Shown here: piece by piece, positions 1 to 10,103 of the stretch
Position numbering within the stretch: the first letter of the stretch is position 1
How the letters are laid out: the number at the start of each line of letters is the position of its first letter
Source: Forficula auricularia
Lineage: Eukaryota > Arthropoda > Insecta > Dermaptera > Forficulidae
Direction: 5' to 3'
Assembly: GCA_024734495.1 (NCBI GenBank)
Contig: JALMQS010000075.1
Coordinates: forward strand, 1,914,935-1,978,934
DNA length: 64,000 bases
Notes under the pieces: generated by a model
The model's input: only the letters and a program-made list of their open reading frames with translations
Told to the model about the DNA's origin: nothing
The model's database searches: none
Made by a program: the position numbers and the translations under genes

Positions 1-45
1 ATAATTTTCGTCTTCACTCCAACCACAATGAGGCCGGCTGGAAAG

Positions 46-140
46 ACGGGTCAGCCGGGGTTTGAACCCGGGATCTTCGCATGTGCGCTGCGATGCCTTT
101 ATAAGAGCCTTAGCTCTTATCCTCTTGGCCACCGATCCCT
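46..140 (-). repeat. tRNA-derived SINE head or tRNA-like relic
   Basis: On the minus strand this reads as a tRNA-like block. An A-box-like TGGCCAAGAGG lies near its 5' end, and a B-box-like GGGTTCAAACCCC with a matching T-arm lies near its 3' end. A second B-box-like piece (GGTTCGAATCCC) follows on the + strand at about 148-160, ending before a T run, so two tRNA-like 3' halves lie head to head. No convincing complete cloverleaf was folded. It is more likely a SINE fragment than a working tRNA. Confidence 0.5.
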
Positions 141-204
141 GAACCCAGGTTCGAATCCCGGCTGATCCTTTTGTCTATAATATAAAAATCTTTTCTTCGT
201 TCCC

Positions 205-415
205 TAATTTAATTATATGCAATATTCATTTACTATGAGTTAAGCATTTCTAGGTCAATTGTTTCACATTAAAATAAAAAAATAAAAGATGTAAATTTTT
301 TAATTTTTTAATTTTAATGTAAAACAAGTGACCTAGAAATCTTAACTCATAGAAAATGAATATTGCATATAATATTTATTTACTTTTATCTTTATTATTT
401 TTTAGAAAAATAATA
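205..415. repeat. Foldback repeat, family FB1 copy 1
   Basis: Inverted repeat whose arms share a block around TTCATTTACTATGAGTTAAG and its complement, about 90 bp per arm. A second copy of the family lies at 7498-7712 just downstream of the same gene. It has no coding capacity. The stretch from 415 to 675 is AT-rich with nothing recognised. Confidence 0.7.
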
Positions 416-949
416 ATCAAACGTGGATGAAATTAAATTTAATTATAAGCAGAATTTTTATGGCCATCCTAACATTTAAAAATTGATTTTTAAATTTTTG
501 AATAATATGTCGTTTTATTTACAAAAAAAAATCATTTAACACTATATACTTACATTGTACTCCCTGCCTAATCTTAAAAAAAACGAATCATTAACCTAAT
601 CACACCATAGATTCATATATAACAAAAAATAATACTAATAATTATTTTGATTATTTATGTCCATCGATTAAATTAATAAGTTGTTGTAGGGAAATAAGGA
701 CAATAGCTTATGCAAATATTTTTTACTTTATCCAATGCGAAGCATGGGAGAAAGTATTGGAATCGCTCTCGCGGCAAGCGCGACTTCAAAGGGTCCTCAG
801 GTAAAGACTACGGAACCCATGGACTCAATTAAAGTCACAAATTGAAGTATTCAATGAGATTGAATTTTAGCACGTGACGGTTTTGCCAAAAATTACCTGG
901 AATCTCGTCGAGAGGCCAAAAAGTGCCATTTTTTGGAAGTGCGTGGGGA

Positions 950-980
950 TGTATGTATGTATGTATGTATGTGTGTGTGT
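950..980. repeat. GTAT/GT microsatellite
   Basis: Perfect tandem GTAT units run into GT dinucleotides. Simple-sequence repeat inside the PLE-A element. Confidence 0.9.
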
Positions 981-1360
981 TATCGTTTTTTTCGTCCACG
1001 ATTTTTTCCACACCTTTGCGCTGATTGAAATGAAATTGAAAACCTACCATTAGTTTAACAAAATGAAGCGCTGATTAGTTTTTGGTACATATCGGTCCAC
1101 AAACATTAGTACTTTATTTCAGTACTTTTTTAGTTTTTCTAAATATCTTGAAAATGACTTAACCAATTTTGATGAAATTTAATATCCTAATTAAGTACCT
1201 TGGGGACCGCAAAAAAGGTTAAATAAAGTTTTTAGTAAAATTATATTTTAAAGTACTTTACTCAAGAACATTAATATTTCAAATGCATTTGGATAAAGTT
1301 TAGCAACGATCCGTTGCAGTTTATTATTTTATGCCAACGTTTCGTCCACTTTGTTTGAGC

Positions 1361-1397
1361 GCCCTGAGGAAGTTAACAAAGTTAACGAAAAGTTGGC
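1361..1397 (+). ncRNA. Minimal hammerhead ribozyme motif (PLE-A)
   Basis: CTGAGGA at 1364-1370 matches the CUGANGA box. A short stem II follows (GTTAAC, loop AAA, GTTAAC), then GAAA and GTT as the NUH cleavage triplet. GCC before the core pairs with GGC after it as stem I. The base after GAAA is A where most copies have C, so this copy may be impaired. Confidence 0.6.
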
Positions 1398-1764
1398 ATA
1401 AAATAAAAAATATTGTCCTTATTTCCCTACAACAACTTATTAATAATAATAATAATTAAACTCATATCTTAACAATAATATATTATTTTAAAATCATTAC
1501 TTATATTGAATTCTAGTTTTATTTACTATATATTTCTTCTAATTTATATTTTTATCAATAAGACTAATTAAAATTTATTTATGGAGATGATTTATTATAA
1601 ATTCGAGACTAGTGAATGACTGGGGTGTTTCGTGGAAGTCAGACCTCGTTTTTAATAATATAATTTCAAATCTATCAGGCAAATATCATCAAATTTACAT
1701 AGATTCGGGGTCTGACTCTAGCCTTATAATAAATGGGCTTAATCATTCAAAGATATTCTTCCAG

Positions 1765-2118
1765 AAGAGAAACCTCCTGCTGAAACTGAAACTAATCCAG
1801 AATTGGAAACATCTGAAGAGGCTAAAAGAGAGTTTCATTTTCGTAAAGCTAAAATAAAAAATGAAGAAAATCTCACACTCTTAGCGAAAGAATTCGGAGG
1901 TGTTATTTATAGTGATTCTGAATCACTAGATTTATCTGATGATGAAGAGGAGGATGATGGTTCAGATACCTGGCTACCTCCTGAAGAAAAACGACGAAGA
2001 GCAAAATTAAAATTAAAATCGGATTCTGAACAAGGAAATAAAGACGAAAAAGAGATGGAGAAAGAGTCGGAGGCAAAAAATTCTGATGTAAATAATACTG
2101 AAATAAATATTAATAAAG
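1765..2118 (+). CDS. Unrecognised acidic nuclear-type protein, penultimate coding exon
   Basis: An open exon between a CCAG acceptor and an AAAG|GTACGT donor. It is read in the frame giving ETSEEAKREFHFRKAKIKNE, then an acidic tract SDSESLDLSDDEEEDDGSD, the segment TWLPPEEKRRRAKLKLKSD and a charged tail. Both ends are phase 1, which joins exactly to the exon at 6320. The acidic Ser/Asp stretch next to a Lys/Arg-rich stretch is typical of disordered nuclear or chromatin proteins, but I do not recognise the family. Earlier exons must lie to the left of the window or be unrecognised in 1-1764. Confidence 0.7.
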
Positions 2119-2323
2119 GTACGTTATTAATCAACTATTTTTTTTATATATGATTATTATTTTAAATAAACCATTTTGTTATTTTGAATTATTTTAATTT
2201 CATAAAAAATTTTTATTAAAAAGTTTTATTAAAAAAAACATAATTTTTACCTTTTTTATACTAAAATTGTTAACGATTTTTGGATTGAGCCGAGTAGTAT
2301 AAAAAAATACATATTAACATTTC

Positions 2324-2490
2324 TTTGAAGGAGACAACAGAGTAGAAAATGCTTCTGCTGGAATTATAAATTTTATTTATTTATAACGATAAATAAAATT
2401 TATAATTCCAGCAGAAGACACACTCTTTTATTGTCTCCTTCAATATATAAAAATTCTGCTACTCTCGGCAAAAACTTTCAATTTAATATT
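2324..2490. mobile_element. Ribozyme-less deletion derivative of PLE-C, copy 1
   Basis: A palindrome built from the outer arms of the PLE-C element at 47981-48306: GGAGACAA, a TTCTGCTGGAATTATAAATT block and its complement. It is followed by the family tail ATTCTGCTACTCTCGGCA. The arms meet at ATAACGATAAAT, so the whole ribozyme-bearing centre is missing. It sits in the intron of the first gene. Confidence 0.7.
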
Positions 2491-2653
2491 AACACTTGAT
2501 TAATTATTAGTAAATTTGTTAATTATTTGAAAAGTATATAAAGAAAAATTTAATAATTATTTTATAGCCAGTTGGTTAAACTCGACAAATACTTATATAT
2601 TCAAGATTTTATTTAATTTGAATATTTTTGCCTCTTAATAATATATTATTTTT

Positions 2654-2805
2654 AAGGAGACAATAAAAGAGTGTGTCTTCTGCTGGAATTATAAATTTTA
2701 TTTATTTATAACGAGTATAATTCCAGCAGAAGACATACTCTTTTATTGTCTCCTTCAATATATAAAAATTCTGCTGCCCTCGGCACAAAAACTTTCAATT
2801 TAATA
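2654..2805. mobile_element. Ribozyme-less deletion derivative of PLE-C, copy 2
   Basis: Same structure as the copy at 2324-2490: inverted arms around TTCTGCTGGAATTATAAATT, joined at ATAACGAGTATAAT, then the tail CTGCTGCCCTCGGCA. The joint ends just where the ribozyme begins in the full element at 47981-48306. Confidence 0.7.
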
Positions 2806-2984
2806 TATTATTTATTTCCTAAAGTAAATGTTATTGAAAGAATTCTAATATTTAATAATTAGCAAAACTATTTTTGTCATTCTCCATTAAGAGCCCAAAT
2901 AAATAAAGGATTTATGAGTTAAGTAAGTGGAGTTAATGTTGAGCTGTTTAATTTACTAAATATATCAGTAGTTTTACTATTTCA

Positions 2985-4103
2985 TTAAGTCATCTTGTCT
3001 AGCTCTTCTTCTTCTTCTGTCTTATGCTTCATAAATAAGGCGTCGTGATCGGCGTGTAGTAATATGGCCCTGTTCACAGTAAGGCGCCACTTATTTCTGT
3101 CACGCGCCCCCGAGACGACGTCGCGCAGAGGACTGCCAGTTAGTTTGGTCACCTGGTCGATCCATCTTGATGGAAACCTCCCTCGTGGTCTTTTACCCCA
3201 GACTTTTCCTTCTATAATGGTCTTCTCTAGCGTATTCTCTCGACGCATTATATGCCCGAAGTATCGGAGGATTCGGTGAGAGACAATATCATCCAGACGC
3301 ACCTGTACTCCCAGCTCACTTAGGATCGAAATATTCGTACGACGGGCCGTCCAAGGAATTCTAAGAAGCCTTCGCCAACACCACATCTCGAAGGCGCGCA
3401 CCCGGTCCCGGTCCCTTTGCAGCATAGTCCACGTCTCCGCTCCATACAGAAAGATAGAAAAAATTAGGGATTGGACTAATCTCATCTTGGTGTTGTTGGA
3501 GATTTGTCTGTCCTTCCATATCTTTGTGAGTCGGGACATTGCACTTTTGGCTAGTTGGATCCGTCTTCTTATCTCATCACTACAACCGCCATCATTTGAG
3601 AGGACGGCACCCAGATAAACGAATTTAGGGACCACCTCACACCCCGCAATGTGTGTCACATTCGGTTGGTTGTTATTTTGGCGATCTATAATCATTACCT
3701 TCGTTTTTGTTCGGTTGATTTTAAGCCCTATCTCCTGGCTGGCAGTTTCTACCCTCTCTACGATTTCCATTAGTTCATCCATAGAGCTGGCAATCAAAGT
3801 GGTATCGTCTGCATATCTCAAGTTGTTAATTTTATGTCCTCCAACAGAAAATCCTCCGTTCCATTCACCAAGAGCATGTCTCATGGCATATTCGCCATAT
3901 ATATTAAAAGGTATGGGAGAAAGTTTACATCCTTGACGGACACCGGCTTTAACACGGAACTTGGATGATCTTCTATTATCAATTTGAACCTGTTCAGTGT
4001 TTGAGACATAGAGTGATTCGATGAGAGACCCAAGATGTTGCGGGAGACCCATTTCATCTAATATCTTCCACTCGACCGTATCGAAAGCCTTTAAGTAATC
4101 CAC
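2985..4103 (-). CDS. Non-LTR retrotransposon reverse transcriptase, C-terminal part
   Basis: A 372-codon open frame copies element RNA into DNA in the RTE/BovB group. It contains the palm motif KAFDTVEWKIL near its start, GVRQGCKLSP, the catalytic box LRYADDTTLIASS at about residues 95-107, and the thumb/C-terminal signature FEMWCWRRLLRIPWTARRTN. The frame continues open upstream of the first Met (SVDYLKAFD), so that Met is only where an internal frame begins. The palm, the catalytic Asp pair and the C-terminus are uninterrupted, which suggests a fairly young copy. It lacks the N-terminal endonuclease and is probably dead. The family assignment rests on motif pattern. Confidence 0.85.
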   Translation of the reverse strand: MDYLKAFDTVEWKILDEMGLPQHLGSLIESLYVSNTEQVQIDNRRSSKFRVKAGVRQGCKLSPIPFNIYGEYAMRHALGEWNGGFSVGGHKINNLRYADDTTLIASSMDELMEIVERVETASQEIGLKINRTKTKVMIIDRQNNNQPNVTHIAGCEVVPKFVYLGAVLSNDGGCSDEIRRRIQLAKSAMSRLTKIWKDRQISNNTKMRLVQSLIFSIFLYGAETWTMLQRDRDRVRAFEMWCWRRLLRIPWTARRTNISILSELGVQVRLDDIVSHRILRYFGHIMRRENTLEKTIIEGKVWGKRPRGRFPSRWIDQVTKLTGSPLRDVVSGARDRNKWRLTVNRAILLHADHDALFMKHKTEEEEELDKMT

Positions 4104-4245
4104 GGAGCAGAAGAATACCGGTGTATTAAATTCTCGTGCCTTTTGAATAAGGTGTCTTAGATTTAAGATTTGTTCACCTGTTCCTTTCCTTTTAACAAAG
4201 CCTGCTTGTTCTTCAGGAATGTCTAGTTACAAGTCTATAAACATG
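2985..4245 (-). mobile_element. 5'-truncated RTE/BovB-like LINE
   Basis: Coding similarity to a non-LTR reverse transcriptase runs from about 4245 (peptide DIPEEQAGFVKRKGTGEQ) down to the stop at 2985. A TAA lies two codons before that peptide, so the 5' part, with any endonuclease domain, is missing or broken. It lies antisense inside the intron of the first gene. Confidence 0.85.
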
Positions 4246-4784
4246 TCTAATATAATTGAAGCGACTGTGTAAAATGCACGTCGTAATTCGTTTTTGGCTG
4301 AAGAGCATAATGAAGCCGAAATTTAAAAGTTTACGGCAACACATTTATACCCTCGGCTCTCTATAGAAAGTTTAAACACCCACTGACTTTTATACTGAGG
4401 ACGATCATGGAAAGAAGGAGGTCTATAGTAAAAATAGCAACAGAAGACATTAAAGAATGAGTATATCCAATGGGTCTTATAAAGCATAGCATTAGATAGG
4501 ATACTTGCTCATATCCATCGATCATAAACTTGTTGCCACGAACATTATTCATTATTTAATGCCTTGAATTCAACACTTGGCTGCTACTTGGATTATGTTG
4601 ACTTGTTTAAGGGCTTGTAACTCGATGAGATGATTGAATGCAATAGTAAAATTTAAAAGGTAGAAAACTGATTGAAAAAATAGCCCTCGTAAATACAATT
4701 ACATATTACATAACAATCTTAATAGCTATTTAATTGAAATGTTTTTGTTTTGCCGAGAGTAGCAGAGTTGTTGATTCACAAAGA

Positions 4785-6195
4785 GAAACAAAGAGGTTGT
4801 CCTCTGCTTGATGCAAATAAACATACACACACATATATATCGAAATTATATATCTGTATATATATTATTTATTTGTTTGAGACTAGTTTCGAAGACTTGG
4901 TCTTCATCATCAGTCTTTTAAATATTATTTTTCATAAGGTCAATACCGTATGGATATTTAGAATTTTCGATCTTTATTTAGCTGGGAGCCAGTTAAAATG
5001 TTTTGTCGACGTAGAACAAGCTTTCAAGAGTATTTTAGGGTAAAGTTCTGTTTTTTAAATGAAAACCTATATTTTTCTTTTCTTCTACTTATTCTACTTA
5101 AAAAACTCAACAACTTTTATTAGAACTATTTTTTTATACGACATAAATTAAACAAAATATTAAATCAATTAGATATCCAAAAAAATCCTAATAATGATTT
5201 TTAACAATTATTCAACTTAATTATCAAATAATAATGATCAAATATTTTATTTTTAAATAAATAATTTAATAATAATTAATAATTTAATCATTTTGCGCCA
5301 CTGTTCTATGAGATTCCAGAGTGTAATGCAAGTCTTCTGGATGAATTCCAGTTCCAATTTCCTTATTTCGGCCTGTTTCAGTTTCTTGGAGCCTTTACAT
5401 TTCCTTTTTTTTTTAACAGATTTACAACACAATAAAATGAAGCTTGTGAGGGTGTATTCCTATCAGGAAAACGCTCGGCATCCATTTCAATGGCAGCCCC
5501 TAACACTTCTTTCACATTCACCGCATAAATTAAGACCATTTCAATTCTGCCTTCAACAAAAAATGCTCCATTTTTATTATAGTAATACAATATAACTATC
5601 TACTTGATTGACACGAGAAATAAACTTTTTTAAACTCAAGAATGTTTAAATAGTTCTATTAAGTAGAAAATAATCTCTTAAATCTGTGTATAATGAAGTT
5701 TTAAAATCATTATAAACACTTATTTTCATTGTTGTGACTTTTTGATTTAATAATTATTTATTTAATAATAATTTAATCATTATTATTTGATAATTAAGTT
5801 AAATAATTGTTAAAAATAATTATTAAGATTTTTTTTGGAGATCTAATTGATTTAATATTTTGTTTAATTGATGTCGTATAAAAAAATAGTTCTAATAAAA
5901 GTTGTTCAGTTTTTTAAGTAGAATAAGTAGACGTAAAGAAAAATATAGGGTTCTATTTAAAAAACAGAACTTGGCCTTAAAATACCCTTGAAAGCTTGTT
6001 CTAGGTCGACAAACAATAGTGTAGCTTAGTTTCCCGCTCGCTATAAACAAACTTTTATTTGAAATTTTTTTTCATATAATGCACTGTTTTTGAATTATAA
6101 GACTGTCTCAAGATAAAAAACTCACAGATATATAATTTCGATATATATGTGTGTATGTTTATTTGCATCAAGCAGAGGACAACCTCTTTGTTTTC
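4785..6195. mobile_element. Large Penelope-type foldback, family PLE-C
   Basis: A 1.4-kb palindrome. Outer arms carry AAAGAGGTTGTCCTCTGC and its complement, ending near 6195, and the middle arms match over hundreds of bases (for example TGATTTAATATTTTGTTTAA near 5850). The left arm has an intact hammerhead. On the right arm it is reduced to GACTGTCTCAAG near 6102. Flanking sequence at about 4752-4766 carries the PLE-C tail GCCGAGAGTAGCAGA in reverse. It lies in the intron of the first gene. Confidence 0.75.
4879..4915 (-). ncRNA. Hammerhead ribozyme motif (PLE-C type)
   Basis: On the minus strand: GA, CTGATGA, then stem II GAAGAC/GTCTTC (six perfect pairs, 3-nt loop), GAAA, CTAG, TC. The flanking GA and TC pair as stem I. 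Both core boxes are canonical. The stem III region CTAG is self-complementary, so pairing between two molecules is likelier than a monomer stem. Confidence 0.75.
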
Positions 6196-6319
6196 TTGTT
6201 AATAGCTATTAATATTATTTTAGTATTTTAATTTTTATAAATATCATTATTTTATTTTATTTTTTTAAATTTTATATCACAATCACTTTATTAATTAAAA
6301 ACTTTCAATATTTTTTTAG

Positions 6320-7353
6320 AAATTCAAGATCCTATTATTAAAAAGGAACCTTCTATAAGTCTAAATGAACAAGTTATATCACCTCCCAAGATACAAGTGA
6401 GTCAATCACAAAATCAACCTCAAACGCAATCTCTTCAAATTCAACAACATCCAACAATTGTCAATACCTTAAACCGACAGCGACCTTCAAATGCCTTGCA
6501 AAATAATACGTCTGTATTAACGCCTAAAATACTTTCCCCGCAAACCTCTGCTCCTATTCAAAGATTCCCCAGACCAACTCATCCTCATATGGTTACATAT
6601 TCTCCAAGAAACTCAACACCTAACCCATCCCAAGTTAATAATACTTATTCACCGAGAAAACTCGCCTATGTTCCTACGAACGTGAATTCATATTCTAACG
6701 TCCGACAAAATATGAGACTTCCAGCTCCAATTCAACCACGTCCTGCGGCAATGCAAGCACAAAAAACTCCGGTTATTGTATCCACAGTATCTTTGGCAAC
6801 AAACAATAAGCCTAAAATAGAAACTCCTCGGAAACGTAGACATAATATTACGCCAAAAAGCTCTCCAGCAAAGGTTAGCAATATTTCACCGATAGTGGTT
6901 TTGAGTGATGATGACGATATCGAAATAATTGAACCCGTTTTGAAAACTCCTAATAATTCTCCTTCAAAACTTTTAGTTAATCGTCCAAATATCACTATTA
7001 CTCCTGTTAAGAAAACACCACAACCGCCAGTAACCCCACCTTCTGCCCGGCCGGTCCTAGAACCAAATCTAATTAAACATTTTTCTAGAAAAGGGGTAGA
7101 TATTTTCTTAGATCCTCGAAGCTCGCGCGCTCCAAATCATACATCTACATCATCACCATCACCATCTCCGACGAAAACTATTTCTACTAATGTTAAATCT
7201 TCTAATGATAAACTTATCATAGTTAACACCGATACTGGTAGTCATTATGCTTTATTAAAACCAGATGGCAGCAAAGTGATTCTAACACAGAATCAATTGG
7301 CAACTCTAAGAGCGCAGAATGGAGGAACGTTACTTCCTCTTCTAAATAGATAG
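6320..7353 (+). CDS. Unrecognised Ser/Pro/Gln-rich protein, terminal coding exon
   Basis: Follows a T-rich TTTTTTTAG acceptor and joins in phase 1 to the exon ending at 2118, giving NKEIQDPIIKKEPSISLNEQ. The 344 codons are mostly low-complexity: a Gln-rich start (QSQNQPQTQSLQIQQ), a Pro/Ser/Asn-rich middle, a basic patch PRKRRHN, and an acidic DDDDIEIIEP flanked by hydrophobics, which resembles a SUMO-interacting motif. The C-terminus is more ordered (KLIIVNTDTGSHYALLKPDG, then ILTQNQLATLRAQNGGTLLP) and ends at TAG. The composition points to a nuclear regulator. I cannot name it. Confidence 0.75.
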
Positions 7354-7383
7354 AAGTAGTTTTAATTTTCTTTTAAAGATAGA

Positions 7384-7389
7384 AATAAA
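7384..7389 (+). terminator. Poly(A) signal of the first gene
   Basis: AATAAA about 30 bases after the stop codon, followed by a T-rich stretch, in the expected place for cleavage and polyadenylation. Confidence 0.6.
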
Positions 7390-7497
7390 ATTAACGTTTT
7401 TTTTTTTTAATTTTTCTATTTTGAATTCAGATAAATAAACTATTCTTTTAATAATTAGTAGAGATTGTGGTGTTGGTGCAAAGTGAAACGAAACATC

Positions 7498-7712
7498 TTT
7501 AATAAAGATAAGAGTAAATAAATATTATATGTAATATTCATTTACTATGAGTTAGGGATTCTTGGTCACTTGTTTCACATTAAAATTAAAAAAATTAAAA
7601 AAAACATCTTTTACATCTTTTAATTTTAATGTGAAACAAGTGACCAAGAATCCTTAACTCATAGTAAATGAATATTACATATAATATTTATTTACTCTTA
7701 TCTTTATTCTTT
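7498..7712. repeat. Foldback repeat, family FB1 copy 2
   Basis: Inverted arms of about 90 bp share TTCATTTACTATGAGTTA and TTGTTTCACATTAAAAT with the copy at 205-415. The flanks AGATAAGAGTAAATAAATAT and its complement extend the palindrome. It has no coding content. Confidence 0.75.
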
Positions 7713-7940
7713 TAATGTAAATTTTTAAATTAAAAAGATTTTATTTTGGAAAACGAAATTATAGGACTAAATATGAAACAGCAATTTTAAAAATCATTTT
7801 GAAAATGTAAATTTTTTTTATTTCCTCAAATGATTTTATAAATATATAATTTAATGCAATTGGATGTTGATGAAAGCAGTCCACGGTGGTTGTGAAAAAT
7901 AGGACTATAGAGGTTTTATTATTTTACATTTATTTGTTAA

Positions 7941-7979
7941 ACCGACGTTTCGGAGATTTATTCTCTCCTTCTTCAGGGT
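7941..7979 (-). ncRNA. Hammerhead ribozyme motif (PLE-B, left arm)
   Basis: On the minus strand: ACC, CTGAAGA, stem II GGAGA/TCTCC with an AT-rich loop, GAAAC, GTC, GGT. ACC and GGT form stem I across the core, and GTC is the cleavage triplet. Stem III is a single C-G pair with no loop, so the motif could only fold as a dimer, as reported for PLE hammerheads. Confidence 0.8.
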
Positions 7980-8137
7980 AACAAAAAGTCAATGAAAGTA
8001 GTTCAAAAATAGTTACTTTCTGTCTCCTTTGACAATGCCAAAAACATTATAAAAATTTATATTATAATGTTTTTTTGGCATTGTCAAAGGAGACAGAAAG
8101 TAACTATTTTTTGAACTACTTTCATTGACTTTTTGTT

Positions 8138-8176
8138 ACCCTGAAGAAGGAGAGAATAAATCTCCGAAACGTCGGT
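8138..8176 (+). ncRNA. Hammerhead ribozyme motif (PLE-B, right arm)
   Basis: Mirror partner of the motif at 7941-7979: ACC, CTGAAGA, stem II GGAGA/TCTCC, GAAAC, GTC, GGT. All conserved positions and stem I are kept. Confidence 0.8.
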
Positions 8177-8299
8177 TTAACAAATAAATGTAAAATAATA
8201 AAACCTCTATAGTCTTGTTTTTTACAACCACCGTGGACTGCTTTCATCAACATCCAATTGCATATTTATACCAGTCCGTCTCCTAAAGAAAATCTCTAT

Positions 8300-9301
8300 C
8301 AATATAATATAATATTTATAAACAAATATTATATAAATTTATTTTTAAAAATACCATTCATTCCCTTTCCTCGTATCAAAAATCTTCTGCGGGTGGCCAT
8401 GGTAGCAATGAGGTTAATATTTCTTCTTAGTTTTATTAATATTCTGACTTAAGAAAGCCTTTTTAGAAAAATATACAAGAGGCAGTAAAATGAAGATGTT
8501 TCAGACAACGAATTTCTAGCGGATGCAAACAAAGTGATAGATAAGATCCTTAAGACAATTTAAAAATAAACTCACTTAAACCCTTGGTTTTGAAATCTTG
8601 GAACTCTTTCTTCTATAAGCTATATGCCCCCTTGGCATTAGTGGCTTTGCTTAACTTTTTATTTCAAACTTTCTATGTAAATAAAAAATAGTAAGAAGAG
8701 TTTAAAGGATTGAAAATATATTAAATGATGAAAAATAACATCTTGTTTAAAAAATAAAAAAAAAAAAGATACATAAAATCCTAGTCTAATAATTTTTTTA
8801 AAACCATCCAACATCAAATGAAAATTATCTTGAAATAATAACACCTGAGAAAGAATTACCGGGATTAAAACGCCTAAACGTGTGGTTTAATACACAAGCA
8901 GTTCTATTCATCTCACCTATAACAGCTGCAAGGAATTTTTTAACTCAAGATTCATACAAGGACAAAGAAAGCATACTCAAATGTGTTGTGCCGCAGAATT
9001 GTGATTGTTTGTCATCGGGAAAAGTGATCTTACTTGATCAAGTCCCAACTCAAGAGAGGAATTGGTATAGATATTTTGCTGAAGCAAGCAAAGAGGAAAG
9101 ATCGTGCAACATCGCGTGGCTGCTGCATCAAGCGGGACCCGAAAATTTTTGCCAGATGCGACGATTCCTCTAGAACTTTTTGTATCTAATGTCATTTAGT
9201 AAAAATTGATAGCGTACAATGCTGCAGCATATTATTTTTGTGTATTTTGCATTGAGATAACATATCGAATAAAATCGAACCTAAATAATCCGAAACTTAA
9301 T
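8300..9301. other. Repeat-poor AT-rich stretch without a recognised gene
   Basis: No splice-framed conserved exon, tRNA or palindrome was recognised. A 97-codon open frame at 8880-9173 shows no recognised motif. Confidence 0.5.
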
Positions 9302-9521
9302 GGAAAAGTTTTCATCTTAAATTTTAATTTCAATTTATAAATAAAACGCGGTGTTGTTTGGTATTGAAACATTTTGTTAAATTATAATGAGTTTGAAGTT
9401 GTTGCTGTTTCAACGGAAAAGTTTTCATCTTTAATTTCAATTTATAAATAAAACGCGGTGTTGTTTGGTACTGAAACATTTTGTTAAATTATAATGAGTT
9501 TGAAGTTGTTGCTGTTTCACA
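9302..9521. repeat. Two-copy direct tandem duplication
   Basis: Two units of about 110 bp, starting near 9302 and 9415, share AATAAAACGCGGTGTTG and TGAGTTTGAAGTTGTTGCTG with few differences. The inverted sequence of the unit end (AACTTCAAACTCATTATTAT) reappears after the adjacent MITE at about 10126, suggesting a wider local inverted arrangement. Confidence 0.75.
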
Positions 9522-9582
9522 GTTCTTAAGGAAAAATAGAAAATGCAGTCAAAATATATCGAGATATTTTTATTTTTCCTTA

Positions 9583-10103
9583 TAGTCCAAGAGCTGGTGA
9601 CACATTTTGACTAAGGATTTGACCCAACTAGAAATAATGCGTAATAGTGCCGTCTATGATGGTTGTACAAGGAATGGCCGGTCTGGCTGGCTGTAGCAGG
9701 TGGACCAGGTGCTGCGCATGGTGTGAGTGCGGTAAAAGATACATATGTGTTAAAAAATATTTTTGACCCACAATGAAATTATGAAAATTGTAATTTATAG
9801 TCAATTATAAACATAATATATTCACTCCAGACCATTTGAGTGGTCTGGTTCCACGTTCCACCACCCAAATGGTCTGGAGTGAATATATTATGTTTATAAT
9901 TGACTATAAATTATAATTTTTATAATTTCATTGTGGGTCAAAAATATTTTTTACCGCACTCACACCATGCGCAGTGCCTGGTCCACCTGCTACAGCCAGC
10001 CAGACTGGCCATTCCTTGTACAACTATCATAGACGGTGCTATTACGCATTATTTCTAGTTGGGTCAAATCCGTGGTCAAAATGTGTCACCAGCTCTTGGA
10101 CTA
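9583..10103. mobile_element. Foldback MITE with TAGTCC ends, copy 1
   Basis: The element starts TAGTCCAAGAGCTGGTGACA and ends with its complement, and is palindromic almost throughout. It is flanked by TTA on both sides (9580-9582 and 10104-10106), a 3-bp target duplication. A 3-bp TWA duplication is typical of PIF/Harbinger elements. No transposase. About 110 bp of the central hairpin are missing compared with copies 2 and 3. Confidence 0.85.

Larger units (their letters stand above)
675..1442. mobile_element. Penelope-type foldback element, family PLE-A
   Basis: The outer arms (about 675-708 and 1411-1442) are inverted copies carrying GGGAAATAAGGACAATA. The same arms and flanking sequence recur in the PLE-A copy at 28201-28666. 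The right inner arm carries a hammerhead motif. The left arm keeps only the GAAACGTTGGC half of one (minus strand, near 1333-1345). The centre holds unrelated sequence and a GTAT microsatellite. No reverse transcriptase is visible. Confidence 0.65.
7855..8300. mobile_element. Penelope-type foldback element, family PLE-B
   Basis: Near-perfect palindrome at 7855-8262 (TGGATGTTGATGAAAGCAGT on the left, its complement on the right), with a hammerhead in each arm and a 3' tail ACCAGTCCGTCT found after the other PLE-B copies. The centre is AT-rich. No coding capacity. Confidence 0.8.

Noticed and set aside
46..172. A functional tRNA gene
   Set aside because: A- and B-box-like motifs are present but no complete cloverleaf with anticodon stem was found, and two tRNA-like halves lie head to head.
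3064..3936. Plus-strand open frames over the LINE
   Set aside because: They are shadows of the minus-strand reverse transcriptase.
8880..9173. 97-codon open frame as a gene
   Set aside because: No recognised motif, no splice or poly(A) context, and composition like the surrounding repeat-derived DNA.
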